Part shown: piece after piece, positions 33,821 to 41,344 of the stretch | How positions within the stretch are numbered: position 1 is the first letter of the stretch | Layout: every line of letters begins with the position of its first letter | Source of the DNA: Denitromonas sp. | GTDB lineage: Bacteria; Pseudomonadota; Gammaproteobacteria; Burkholderiales; Rhodocyclaceae | NCBI RefSeq assembly: GCF_034676725.1 | Contig: NZ_JAUCBR010000007.1 | Location: 1-64,000 of the forward strand | Direction: 5' to 3' | Length of the DNA: 64,000 nucleotides | Program-made: the position numbers and the translations under genes | Notes under the pieces: generated by a model | What the model saw: only the letters and a program-made list of their open reading frames with translations | Databases searched by the model: none | What the model was told of the DNA's origin: nothing

Positions 33821-34576
33821 CTAGAAACCGGGGTTGTACCCTCCTTGTCGGTGCATCGGCTCGTAATCCCACGGCCCCCGCTCCGGCATCCCCATCCGGC
33901 TCGGGTCACGGAACTCGATATACGCGCTCGGGTTCTGCCCGATCTTGTCCACCACCTTCAACAACTCCCTGCCGACATTCGTGGGCTGATCGCCAACCGT
34001 TGCGAACTTGATCTCCTCGATCCCCTTCCGCATCAGGTTTGCCACCTGCAACGCTGCTGGCTTACCGCTCAACCCCTCAAGGTGCGTCATCGCCCCGGAG
34101 AGCTTCGCCATGCTCACGTAGGCATGACGGGCGTGCCGCTCGATGTCCGGCTTCTCGCCGTTCTCCAGCGCCTTCTTGATGTACTCAGCAAGCTCTTGCA
34201 GGTGCCCGCCATATCGCGCCGACTCCGCCTCGAAAAAGGTCTTCGCCGCGTCGATGTAGCCTTTCAGGTCTGCCCCACGGCCTGCGGCCTTCTCGGTTGC
34301 GTAGCTGGCACGAGTGAACTCGACCAGCGCCTGCGTCTTTTGCCTGCGCATTTCCTCCGGCGACTCGCCAGACTCGACCAGCGACGTGTGCAACTCGCGC
34401 AGTTGCGGCAAGTGCTCTTTGATAGCCCGGTTGACGTAGCCGTCCTGCAACCACAGGAGCACGTTCCGGTCATAGCTGCCCGAACGCTCCATTTCTTTGA
34501 GGTCAGGGATGACCAGCTCGGGGATGATCGGCTCACGGTAGAGCGATGGCTGTTTGGTTTGTGCGGCGGTACTCAT
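33821..34576 (-). CDS. Hypothetical helical protein
   Basis: 251 residues, predicted mostly helical (LKGYIDAAKTFFEAESARYG, LQELAEYIKKALENGEKP) with a Gly/Pro/Tyr-rich tail (RGPWDYEPMHRQGGYNPGF). GGGAG lies ~12 bases before ATG. No known domain. Six bases separate it from the gene upstream. Confidence 0.68.
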   Translation of the reverse strand: MSTAAQTKQPSLYREPIIPELVIPDLKEMERSGSYDRNVLLWLQDGYVNRAIKEHLPQLRELHTSLVESGESPEEMRRQKTQALVEFTRASYATEKAAGRGADLKGYIDAAKTFFEAESARYGGHLQELAEYIKKALENGEKPDIERHARHAYVSMAKLSGAMTHLEGLSGKPAALQVANLMRKGIEEIKFATVGDQPTNVGRELLKVVDKIGQNPSAYIEFRDPSRMGMPERGPWDYEPMHRQGGYNPGF

Positions 34577-34582
34577 AGGCTG

Positions 34583-35047
34583 TTATCTCCCGAGGCTGGG
34601 TGCAGGTGCGTCATCTGCACTGACGGCAACGGTGGTCGCCGTGTAGTTGGTGTGGGTGTCGAGGTTGAATTCAGGACGGAGCAGCTTGGCAGCCGCCTCG
34701 AACAGAAGTGCGAGGTCTTGGCGACAGTCCATCACCTCGCCGTCGAACACCTCCGTGATGAATGGGGCCACCTCGAAGAAGCGAGGCGCGGGCCGCTCCG
34801 GGATCGCGTGCAGCGGGAAGACTGGATTCGGCTCGCGCATCTCGAAGCGATAGCCGAAATCCCCGACACCCAATCGCCGGGACAAGTCCTGCGCAATACA
34901 CAGGATCGACGGCAGCGCCACCTCGGCCACATCGTCCGCGTGCATCACGCCGCCATCGTAGGCAAAGCCCCGCCCAGCCTTGACCTCCTGATCCGCCAAG
35001 CCCGTCACCAATCGTCGCAATTGCGACTCGAAATCTTCGTTCGCCAT
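34583..35047 (-). CDS. Hypothetical protein
   Basis: 154 residues from ATG 35047 (AAGGGAG seven bases upstream). It contains ALPSILCIAQDLSRRLGVGD and FEVAPFITEVFDGEVMDCRQ. No signal peptide, no recognised family. Middle gene of the 36145-33821 operon. Confidence 0.68.
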   Translation of the reverse strand: MANEDFESQLRRLVTGLADQEVKAGRGFAYDGGVMHADDVAEVALPSILCIAQDLSRRLGVGDFGYRFEMREPNPVFPLHAIPERPAPRFFEVAPFITEVFDGEVMDCRQDLALLFEAAAKLLRPEFNLDTHTNYTATTVAVSADDAPAPSLGR

Positions 35048-35063
35048 AGCCGCTCCCTTCCGG

Positions 35064-35972
35064 TTATTGCGGCCTTTGCCGCGATTCAAGAATGAGGTTT
35101 GCTGTATCCAGCATCCGATCCATCGCCGCCCGATGCCCATCGAGCACATGGTCGTATTTCATCCCACCAAGGTGCTCGTACTGGGCAATCACAACCGACC
35201 GATCCAGTTCCGGCATCTCACGAAGCCGCAACACGTCACGATAGGCTGCGGCCTTGTAGACCTCGCACATCAGGCCCACGCTGACGCCGTACATGCGCTG
35301 CAAGACGGCCTGCTCCGCAAATGCAGGCGCAGCAGCGGACGCGAGCAGGCTTGCGTGCATCTCGGCCTGCTCGACCACCGCACGCAAAAGCCTGCCCACC
35401 ATTGCGTCGGGATTCGTCTGGTAGTAGTCGAAAAGATTGACCAGCCCGTAGAGCTTGGGGATGGCCTCAAGGACACACAGTCGCCGGGCGGTCGCCATGT
35501 CAACCCCCGCCGAATCGCGCTCGAACCGCTCCGGCTGCATCTTGACGGTCGCATCAAGCAGCTTGGCGATCATGCCGGGAGGCAGGAGACGCGACTTGTC
35601 AGGATCGACCCGTCGCCACTTCCATTCCTCGGTGACGACATCCAGCATCGCACTGGTGACTGCATTGAACACTGACGGGAAGTCAGGCGAATCCTTGTCC
35701 GCACCGACGACCGCAAGCCCCACCTGCCGCAACGACGATAAGCGCCGCATGACCTCCGTCATGCTGCGCAAAAGCTCTTCGTCATCAAGTTCTGCACTCG
35801 TCGCTGTCGCAAGTCCGACGATGCGCGAAGCCAACTTCAATCCCGCGCAGCGCCTACGCACTTCCGCACCGGCCACACGCCGAAGCTCATCAGCATCTAC
35901 CTCGACAATCGCACTGTCATCATCCAGCGACGCATCGAGGCTTTGCAGGGCCGCAGGATCGAATCCGCTCAC
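35064..35972 (-). CDS. Hypothetical helical protein
   Basis: 302 residues from GTG 35972, which overlaps the previous stop in GTGA. All-helical prediction with long amphipathic stretches (ELLRSMTEVMRRLSSLRQVG, LLRAVVEQAEMHASLLASAA). No motif recognised. Coupled to the small basic gene upstream. Confidence 0.7.
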   Translation of the reverse strand: MSGFDPAALQSLDASLDDDSAIVEVDADELRRVAGAEVRRRCAGLKLASRIVGLATATSAELDDEELLRSMTEVMRRLSSLRQVGLAVVGADKDSPDFPSVFNAVTSAMLDVVTEEWKWRRVDPDKSRLLPPGMIAKLLDATVKMQPERFERDSAGVDMATARRLCVLEAIPKLYGLVNLFDYYQTNPDAMVGRLLRAVVEQAEMHASLLASAAAPAFAEQAVLQRMYGVSVGLMCEVYKAAAYRDVLRLREMPELDRSVVIAQYEHLGGMKYDHVLDGHRAAMDRMLDTANLILESRQRPQ

Positions 35973-36145
35973 GGATTGAACCTCGGAGCAGGATCAACAT
36001 CCTGCCCGTGGTCATGAGAAATGATGCGCTCGCGAACGAGCGTATGAATGGCGACGCGCTCCGTGAGGCGACGCCGACGCCCCATCATGGATTCTTGGAT
36101 GGCAAGAGACAGGGGCCGCTTGATCGGGGTTTTCTGTTTATCCAT
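35969..36145 (-). CDS. Small basic protein
   Basis: 58 residues from ATG 36145, GGAG eight bases upstream. Highly basic (KTPIKRPLSLAIQESMMGRR, RRLTERVAIHTLVRERIISH); possibly a small DNA-binding or plasmid-maintenance protein. First gene after the promoter at 36174-36203. Confidence 0.62.
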   Translation of the reverse strand: MDKQKTPIKRPLSLAIQESMMGRRRRLTERVAIHTLVRERIISHDHGQDVDPAPRFNP

Positions 36146-36173
36146 AGCCAATCTCCGAGATTACATGAGCAAA

Positions 36174-36203
36174 ATTGTACTCAATTATCCCGGTTTTTGA
36201 CAA
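36174..36203 (-). promoter_or_regulatory. Minus-strand promoter upstream of the 36145 operon
   Basis: TTGTCA (36203-36198), 18-base spacer, TACAAT (36179-36174). Thirty bases upstream of the first gene. Adjacent 36221-36236 (TCAGAAAATTGTCGTT) is identical to 63846-63861. Confidence 0.65.
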
Positions 36204-36220
36204 CGACGACTAAACAGACA

Positions 36221-36236
36221 TCAGAAAATTGTCGTT
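36221..36236 (+). repeat. 16-bp repeat shared with 63846-63861
   Basis: TCAGAAAATTGTCGTT occurs twice in the window, each time upstream of a minus-strand operon promoter. A related CATAACGACAC lies in the 33.8 kb promoter region. It may bind a shared regulator. Confidence 0.6.
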
Positions 36237-36254
36237 ATGCCTTATGAAGCCAGC

Positions 36255-36326
36255 ACTGACGCGCTCCGCTTGTCGCCCATCCGAAACCCGGCGCTCACAG
36301 AGCGTCAGCTTTCGGATGGGTCTACG
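36255..36326 (+). repeat. Structured dispersed element, copy C
   Basis: Head 36255-36277 (same as copy A apart from the first base), perfect 11-bp stem CCCATCCGAAA (36276-36286) with TTTCGGATGGG (36310-36320), inner 5-bp stem CGCTC/GAGCG (36292-36304), tail GGTCTA (36319-36324). It lies between the 36.2 kb promoter and the DnaA-box pair, outside any convincing gene. Confidence 0.75.
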
Positions 36327-36400
36327 CCCGCACTGCTCATTTTTTGGGCAATAACGAAGAACTCGATCAGCACGGCGAACTACACACCTACCCCCATGCT

Positions 36401-36423
36401 TTATCCACAGAATCTGGGGATAA
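36401..36423. promoter_or_regulatory. Inverted pair of DnaA boxes
   Basis: TTATCCACA (36401-36409, consensus DnaA box) faces TGGGGATAA (36415-36423, complement TTATCCCCA, one mismatch). They lie in the non-coding 36146-36436 gap beside an AT-rich tract, compatible with part of a replication origin. No iterons or initiator gene were found. Confidence 0.55.
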
Positions 36424-36436
36424 CCAATAGCCACAC

Positions 36437-36976
36437 TCAAACCGCCGCCTCAACCACCCCGGCAAGCTCGTGATAACGCGCCAAGAACAACGCCTTGGCC
36501 TCCTTCGGCGCGAGCGGCACAATGCGCTCCGGCAAAGGGCGCACACCGACGATCAATTCCCACTCGTCATCGTGCTCCGGCATCAGATCGCGCTGCTCGG
36601 TCGCCAGCATGACCAAATCGGCCTGCTTCACGCATGGCGGGATACGCTCAATCCCGAACCGGGAAAGAACCGCCGCCTCCACACGCTTCTCGACCGACTG
36701 GTAGTCGGGCAGTAGCAGCTTGAGCGGCTTCACCATGTCGCCCACGAACGCCTCGCTGGCATCATGAAGAAGGCCAGCCAGCGCGTGCTCTTCGGGAACC
36801 AGCCGACTGACCAGCACCGAATGCTGGGCCACGCTGTAAAACTCCCGCGTGTGCCCGGCGAATCGGCAGATGTTCGACAAGGCGTGCGCCACAGCTTCCA
36901 CCGTAAAGCGCGAGCCACCGGGACGCACAAAGTCGAAGTATTCCCCCTCGACCGTCAGAATGTCCGGGCGCATCAT
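36437..36976 (-). CDS. HD-domain nucleotidase (YfbR-like)
   Basis: 179 residues. YSVAQHSVLVS, then LAGLLHDASEAFVGD and a later ATEQRDLM give the H...HD...D metal-binding pattern of the HD superfamily; size and motif spacing fit 5'-deoxynucleotidases such as YfbR. It probably hydrolyses nucleoside monophosphates, tuning nucleotide pools; the substrate is inferred. Its start overlaps the parB stop (ATGA), so it is co-expressed with partition. Confidence 0.85.
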   Translation of the reverse strand: MMRPDILTVEGEYFDFVRPGGSRFTVEAVAHALSNICRFAGHTREFYSVAQHSVLVSRLVPEEHALAGLLHDASEAFVGDMVKPLKLLLPDYQSVEKRVEAAVLSRFGIERIPPCVKQADLVMLATEQRDLMPEHDDEWELIVGVRPLPERIVPLAPKEAKALFLARYHELAGVVEAAV

Positions 36977-38145
36977 CCGATCACCTTCCGCTCACCCTTG
37001 CCGTCCATCGGCGTGACCACACCTTTTGCTTCGAGGGATTCAAGCAACCGCGCTGCCCTGTTGTAGCCGATTCTCAGCTTCCGCTGCACGAGGGAGATGG
37101 AAGCCCGACCCTCGGCCCGCACGATCTCGGCAGCCTCATCCAGAAGCTCGTCATTGCCCTCGCCAGCCGCCACATCAGCAGCCCCGGCCTCGCTCGGCCC
37201 ATCACCATCCATCGAAAGCTCCTGCTGCGATGCAGCCGCCTTGGCCGCAGCCGCAGCCGCCTCGCGCTTGGTCTTCACTTCATCGACAGCAACGTGCGCC
37301 TTCACCAGTTCGAGCAGAGCAGCCGCATCAACCTCGATCTTCTTGCCCTCAAGCTGCCCCGGCTCCAGTCCCTCGAACTCCGCGAGCTTCCGGCGCGTCG
37401 CCGGATCAAGGCGCGTGACCATCACCTCCAGCGACCCGACGACCGTGGTCAACACTTTCGGGGGGAGGCTAGGCCCACGCATCACCCCTCGCGTGACCTT
37501 GGCCTTGCCCTGCCCCTTCGCCTCTTCGAGCTTGCCAAGCAGGAACGGCCCGGCATTCTCGCGATGCTCTCGAATCGCCTCGATTGCCGCATCGGCGGTG
37601 ACGGTGCCCGCCCGCACCAACTCATGCACGTCATGATTCGCGGTCGCGAGCAGCAGCATCTGCTCGACCCGCGCCGGAGTCTTGCGCATCACTTCCGCGA
37701 TCTTGGCGTTCGAGTGCCCCATCCTATTCAGGCGCAGGTAGCCCATCGCTACCTCAAGCGGCTTGAGCTTCAAGCCTTCGGCGCTGCGCAGCATCACCTC
37801 GACCCGCTCGGTGTCGCCGCCCTTGAAGGACACGCAATCCACGAAGGCCAGTTCTGCCCCCCGCTCAATGGCGAGCAGCGCCCCACGGCGGCGGCAGTGC
37901 CCTTCAACGGGCACGATGCGCCCATCGACGGTCGTTCTGACGACGAGCGGCGGGACGTAGCGTCCGTTCGCGTAGGAGTCCGCAAATCCTTCGATGTGCG
38001 CGATTACCTCGGGGTCGCTGTAGTCGCGAAGGTTGAAGCCCTCTTCCTCATCGAGCAGACGCGGATCGACGCGGAAGAGGTCGGTTTTCTTTACACCGGC
38101 CACGCTGGGGTCGGCGGCCATGCCTTTCAAAGAGGACGTTGCCAT
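36973..38145 (-). CDS. parB: ParB-like partition protein fused to an FtsK-gamma-like winged helix
   Basis: 390 residues, GGAG eight bases before ATG 38145. Residues 25-110 are a ParB/Srx-type domain with EGHCRRRGALLA (81-92) as the nucleotide-binding box. Residues 115-165 hold a ParB-type HTH (YLRLNRMGHSNAKIAEVM). After an Ala/Lys-rich linker, residues 331-390 (DELLDEAAEIVRAEG, then SISLVQRKLRIGYNRAARLL) match the FtsK/SpoIIIE gamma domain, which in FtsK reads KOPS motifs. No ParA lies in the window; the ATPase at 38896 is nearby. Expression is from the operator promoter at 38192-38220. Confidence 0.88.
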   Translation of the reverse strand: MATSSLKGMAADPSVAGVKKTDLFRVDPRLLDEEEGFNLRDYSDPEVIAHIEGFADSYANGRYVPPLVVRTTVDGRIVPVEGHCRRRGALLAIERGAELAFVDCVSFKGGDTERVEVMLRSAEGLKLKPLEVAMGYLRLNRMGHSNAKIAEVMRKTPARVEQMLLLATANHDVHELVRAGTVTADAAIEAIREHRENAGPFLLGKLEEAKGQGKAKVTRGVMRGPSLPPKVLTTVVGSLEVMVTRLDPATRRKLAEFEGLEPGQLEGKKIEVDAAALLELVKAHVAVDEVKTKREAAAAAAKAAASQQELSMDGDGPSEAGAADVAAGEGNDELLDEAAEIVRAEGRASISLVQRKLRIGYNRAARLLESLEAKGVVTPMDGKGERKVIG

Positions 38146-38184
38146 TGCTTTTGCTCCTGCCGGTTAAGCGGGTAGATACTGGAC

Positions 38185-38233
38185 ATGGACTATACTACTT
38201 GCTAGAATATCCTTAGTCAAGACTATACTCCAT
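38185..38233 (-). promoter_or_regulatory. parB promoter flanked by two operator half-variants
   Basis: Minus-strand TTGACT (38220-38215), 17-base spacer, TAGTAT (38197-38192). ATGGACTATACTACTT (38185-38200) covers the -10 and ATGGAGTATAGTCTTG (38233-38218) covers the -35; both are variants of the operator at 15826. In the plus direction TATACT (38224-38229) could serve the gene at 38335. Confidence 0.65.
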
Positions 38234-38334
38234 GTTTTTAGGAGACATTGACAGGACGCAACAGCACACGCCGGGCAACACCCGGCTCTTGTTGTTGCGC
38301 GTTTGAACGATGCACACAGGCGAAGCGAGCACGC

Positions 38335-38550
38335 ATGACGACCCCTGACTTACCAAGGCGTTCGACGGACATCTCCCAACCACCAGAATCACTTGTCTCC
38401 AATGAAGATTGGTCGGATTTCTGCGAGTGGGCACGAGATGGCGGCTACGACCAGTCCTACTTCAATCGCTGGGACTCCAAGAGCCTTGCTCTACAGCAGC
38501 AATACCTCGGCGAGCGGGACGAGCACAACCAGACGGAGAGCCAGCCATGA
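38335..38550 (+). CDS. Small acidic hypothetical protein
   Basis: 71 residues from ATG 38335 (no strong Shine-Dalgarno). The core NEDWSDFCEWARDGGYDQSY followed by FNRWDSKSLALQQQYLGERD is aromatic and acidic. Its stop overlaps the start of the HTH gene (ATGA at 38547), so the pair is coupled, a layout reminiscent of regulator pairs. Confidence 0.62.
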   Translation: MTTPDLPRRSTDISQPPESLVSNEDWSDFCEWARDGGYDQSYFNRWDSKSLALQQQYLGERDEHNQTESQP

Positions 38551-38756
38551 CTACGCACGCAAAACCGAAGGCAACCACAAAGCGCATGACGCCGGAAGAG
38601 TTCAAGGCAGAAATCCAGCGGCGAGGCTGGACGTACCGCGCTCTTGCGGAGCGATGGGACGTATCGGACAACTGGATCAGCAAGATCGCCCGGAACGAAA
38701 ACCGTCCGCTCCACTGGGATGATGCGGTGCGTGGCCTGCCTATGGTCATGAAATAG
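38547..38756 (+). CDS. Small HTH protein, candidate plasmid-wide repressor
   Basis: 69 residues, CGGAGAG eight bases before ATG 38547. After a basic N terminus, the segment FKAEIQRRGWTYRALAERWD and VSDNWISKIARNENRP form a helix-turn-helix. It sits between parB and the ATPase, both of which carry operator-type promoters, so it is the best candidate in the window for the operator-binding repressor; this is inference. Confidence 0.75.
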   Translation: MTTHAKPKATTKRMTPEEFKAEIQRRGWTYRALAERWDVSDNWISKIARNENRPLHWDDAVRGLPMVMK

Positions 38757-38791
38757 GTGCAAACACACATGCACCTGAATCCATCTTTTTA

Positions 38792-38820
38792 TTGACCATT
38801 TATGGACTCTGCTCCATAAT
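38792..38820 (+). promoter_or_regulatory. Promoter of the ATPase operon with palindromic operator in the spacer
   Basis: TTGACC (38792-38797), 17-base spacer, CATAAT (38815-38820). The operator ATGGACTCTGCTCCAT (38802-38817) keeps the ATGGA and TCCAT arms while its centre differs, which argues the arms are what is recognised. Confidence 0.75.
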
Positions 38821-38895
38821 TACAAACAGCCCGGCACTGACCCGCAAGGTCAGACCGCCTCGGAAGGAGGCTCGGGAAAGACAAGAGGACTTGAT

Positions 38896-40377
38896 ATGCA
38901 CATCAACTACGGCATCGACGCCGGAGCCAGAAAGCGCGGCGAGCACGCTCCGGTGACGTGGAACAGCAAGGTTGCGGTGAACGGTCACTGCCTCATGGTC
39001 GGCATGTCCGGGGCAGGCAAAACCTACAACCTGCGCAAGATGATCCGGCAGATGCAGGACAGCAGCGAAGGCAAGCCCCTGCGCTTTCACGTCTTCGACG
39101 TGCATGGCGACATCGAGATCGAAGGCGCGAGCAGCGTCATGTTCAGCGAACAGACCACCTACGGCATGAACCCGCTGCGCGTGAACCCCGACCCGCACTT
39201 CGGCGGCATCCGCAAGCGGGTTCAGGGCTTCATCACCACGATCAACCGCGTCATGCGTGCGCTCGGCCCCAAGCAGGAGGCCGCGCTTCGCAACATCCTT
39301 TACGACATCTACACCCGCCACGGCTTCAAGCAGGACGACCCCTCGACGTGGCACATCGACGAAAGCATGGCACGCCTTGTTTCGGACGGCTCTGATGGCC
39401 GCCTCTACATCGACGTGCCGATGGCGGAGAAAGACGACGCCAAGGCGCTCGGCGCACGCTGGGATTCGCTCCAGCGGTGCTGGTTCATCCAGACCGAGGA
39501 CTATCAGGGCGGCATCACTCGCTGGGCACCGAAGACCCTTGCCCGCACCCACCCATCCATCAGCGATGCGCTGCGCATGGCCCGGCACATCTTGCAGATG
39601 AGCTTTTTGGGAACTGGTCAGGCCGCAATCACCAATCTTGAAATTGCCAACAAGGCAGCCGCTGCCTACCAACGCAAGCTGCTTGAGGCGCTGCGCCGGG
39701 GCGACAAGGCGTTTGCGGACGAGAAGCTGGAGGCCGATCTCGACAAGGCCAAGCAGAAGGCCATCGACACCTTCACCGAGTACGCGAACTCCATCGTAAC
39801 CGGGCGCGAACTCGGCGACCTCATGAAGTACGACTCGACCGACGTGCTCAAGAGCGTCGTGGATCGCCTCGAAAACCTGAACGCCATCGGCATCTTCAAG
39901 GCCGTGCCGCCGCCGTTCGATCCGGCCTCCCAAGTGTGGCGCTACAACATCAAGGCGCTGAGCATGGAGGAACGCAAGCTGTTCGTGCTCTTCCGGCTGG
40001 AGGAAATCTTCGCCGACGCGGTGCAGCGTGGCGAGCAGGATGATGTGGTTGAAGTGGTCATTCTGGACGAGGCGCACATCTACGCCGACGACGACCCAGA
40101 CAACATCATCAACAACATTGCCAAGGAAGCGCGGAAGTTCGGCCTCGCGATGATCTGCGCGAGCCAGTCCCCCACCCACTTCACCGAAGACTTCATCTCT
40201 TCGGTGGCGACCAAGGTCATTCTCGGCATCGACGAGATGTACTGGCGCGGCTCTGTCACCAAGATGCGCGTCACCGAAGAGGCGCTGGCGTGGATCAAGC
40301 CCCAGAAGACCATGCTCGTGCAACTCAAAACTCGCGGCGAAACCCGCAACGACTGGCGCTGGACGCTGATCGGCTAG
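38896..40377 (+). CDS. HerA/VirB4-like ATPase with inserted DUF5710-like domain
   Basis: 493 residues, AGAGGA seven bases before ATG. Walker A is GMSGAGKT (36-43); Walker B is VVILDEAH with D391 and E392; a later ASQSPTHFTEDF fits the sensor region of HerA/FtsK-type motors. Residues 169-203 (LYIDVPMAEKDDAKALGARW, ending CWFIQTEDY) match the small DUF5710 domain inserted into the ATPase. It could pump DNA in partition or conjugation, or power the envelope apparatus. Its operator promoter is shared in type with parB. Confidence 0.85.
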   Translation: MHINYGIDAGARKRGEHAPVTWNSKVAVNGHCLMVGMSGAGKTYNLRKMIRQMQDSSEGKPLRFHVFDVHGDIEIEGASSVMFSEQTTYGMNPLRVNPDPHFGGIRKRVQGFITTINRVMRALGPKQEAALRNILYDIYTRHGFKQDDPSTWHIDESMARLVSDGSDGRLYIDVPMAEKDDAKALGARWDSLQRCWFIQTEDYQGGITRWAPKTLARTHPSISDALRMARHILQMSFLGTGQAAITNLEIANKAAAAYQRKLLEALRRGDKAFADEKLEADLDKAKQKAIDTFTEYANSIVTGRELGDLMKYDSTDVLKSVVDRLENLNAIGIFKAVPPPFDPASQVWRYNIKALSMEERKLFVLFRLEEIFADAVQRGEQDDVVEVVILDEAHIYADDDPDNIINNIAKEARKFGLAMICASQSPTHFTEDFISSVATKVILGIDEMYWRGSVTKMRVTEEALAWIKPQKTMLVQLKTRGETRNDWRWTLIG

Positions 40378-40385
40378 GAGCGCCT

Positions 40386-40691
40386 ATGGACAACCTGTAC
40401 GAACTGATCGGAGCCAGCACCGGCATCGCAGGGGCGATTCTGCTCGCCATCAAGTGCCGCTTCTCCGCATGGGCGTGGCCGCTATGGATCGTCTCGGGCG
40501 TCGCGTGGATCGTCTACGCGCAGGCCACTAGCACCTACGGCCTGCTGGCCCAGCAGGTTGTCTTCACCACCATCAACCTGATCGGCACATGGCGCTGGCT
40601 CATCCAGCCCATCGCCCAGAAAACCGGGGTGCGGCTGGCCGGGACTCCAGCCGCGAATGCAGCTACTCCAACCACAGACAGGAACCAGTGA
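40386..40691 (+). CDS. Small PnuC-like membrane protein
   Basis: 101 residues, TAGGAG five bases before ATG. About three membrane helices (YELIGASTGIAGAILLAIKC, WAWPLWIVSGVAWIVYAQAT, LAQQVVFTTINLIGTWRWLI). The last one (INLIGTWRWL) resembles the nicotinamide mononucleotide transporter PnuC family, though half its length. It may dimerise. Substrate uncertain. Confidence 0.7.
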   Translation: MDNLYELIGASTGIAGAILLAIKCRFSAWAWPLWIVSGVAWIVYAQATSTYGLLAQQVVFTTINLIGTWRWLIQPIAQKTGVRLAGTPAANAATPTTDRNQ

Positions 40692-40693
40692 CT

Positions 40694-40981
40694 ATGAATC
40701 GTCAAGAACTGATCGAGCACATCGCCGAGGCCACCGGAGAAACCAAAGCGGCCTCCGGGCGCTTCTTGGATGCCTTCATCAACACCGTTCAAACCGCCGT
40801 CGCCTCTGGCGACAAGGTTTCGCTGGTCGGCTTCGGCAGCTTCGAGACGGTATCCACCAAGGCACGTCAGGGCCGTAATCCGGCAACCGGGGACGTGCTG
40901 ACCATCGACGCCACCGTCCGGCCCAAATTCAGCCCCGGCAGCAACTTCAAGGCGCTGGTGAAAGAAACCTTGGAGAAGTGA
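40694..40981 (+). CDS. HU/IHF-family DNA-binding protein
   Basis: 95 residues. MNRQELIEHIAEATGETKAA, then VSLVGFGSFETVSTKARQGR, NPATGD and a Pro-containing arm (ATVRPKFSPGSNFK) are hallmarks of HU. It binds and bends DNA; the plasmid copy probably helps compact plasmid DNA or support replication and recombination. Followed at once by a terminator at 40996. Confidence 0.95.
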   Translation: MNRQELIEHIAEATGETKAASGRFLDAFINTVQTAVASGDKVSLVGFGSFETVSTKARQGRNPATGDVLTIDATVRPKFSPGSNFKALVKETLEK

Positions 40982-40995
40982 AACCCCATGCGACC

Positions 40996-41019
40996 GGGGC
41001 TTCGGTTGAAGCCCCGTTT
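40996..41019 (+). terminator. Intrinsic terminator after the HU gene
   Basis: A perfect 8-bp stem GGGGCTTC/GAAGCCCC with loop GGTT is followed by GTTTG. It lies 15 bases downstream of the HU stop. Confidence 0.75.
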
Positions 41020-41068
41020 GCCCAGCCCCATCAAGAACAAGGAGTGTTAAACACCCGCAAGAAAGGTT

Positions 41069-41344
41069 ATGAGCAGCTATCGAAGCGTCACGCCCTCGTG
41101 GTTCGGACGCCGGACCAACGATCCCGACGCCAAGGCTCGCATCCAAGAGGGCTTGCGGATGCTTGAGCCGTACCGCACAGCCATGTCTCTTGAAGACGAG
41201 ATGACCGTCCTTGAACTGATCGAACAGCACGATTTTGTTCTACAACTGACTTCGAGGACTACATCGCCGATGAGGCGCGAGCGAAAGCCAAGGCGACGTT
41301 CATGCCGCCGCCGAAGCCCATTGAGAAGGGTGCGGATCGAATGA
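41069..41344 (+). CDS. Small hypothetical protein, probably frameshifted at its 3' end
   Basis: As read, 91 residues: MSSYRSVTPSWFGRRTNDPD... to IEQHDFVLQ looks native, but the tail becomes an Arg-rich shadow (MRRERKPRRRSCRRRSPLRR). In another frame the DNA continues as TDFEDYIADEARAKAKATFM and runs into the next gene. One missing base, for example at the TTTT run 41233-41236, would restore a single protein of about 176 residues. As written, the stop overlaps the next ATG (ATGA). Confidence 0.55.
   Translation: MSSYRSVTPSWFGRRTNDPDAKARIQEGLRMLEPYRTAMSLEDEMTVLELIEQHDFVLQLTSRTTSPMRRERKPRRRSCRRRSPLRRVRIE

Noticed and set aside
36237..36473. 78-codon plus-strand frame containing STDALRLSP
   Set aside because: It is the translated head of structured element C and has no ribosome site.
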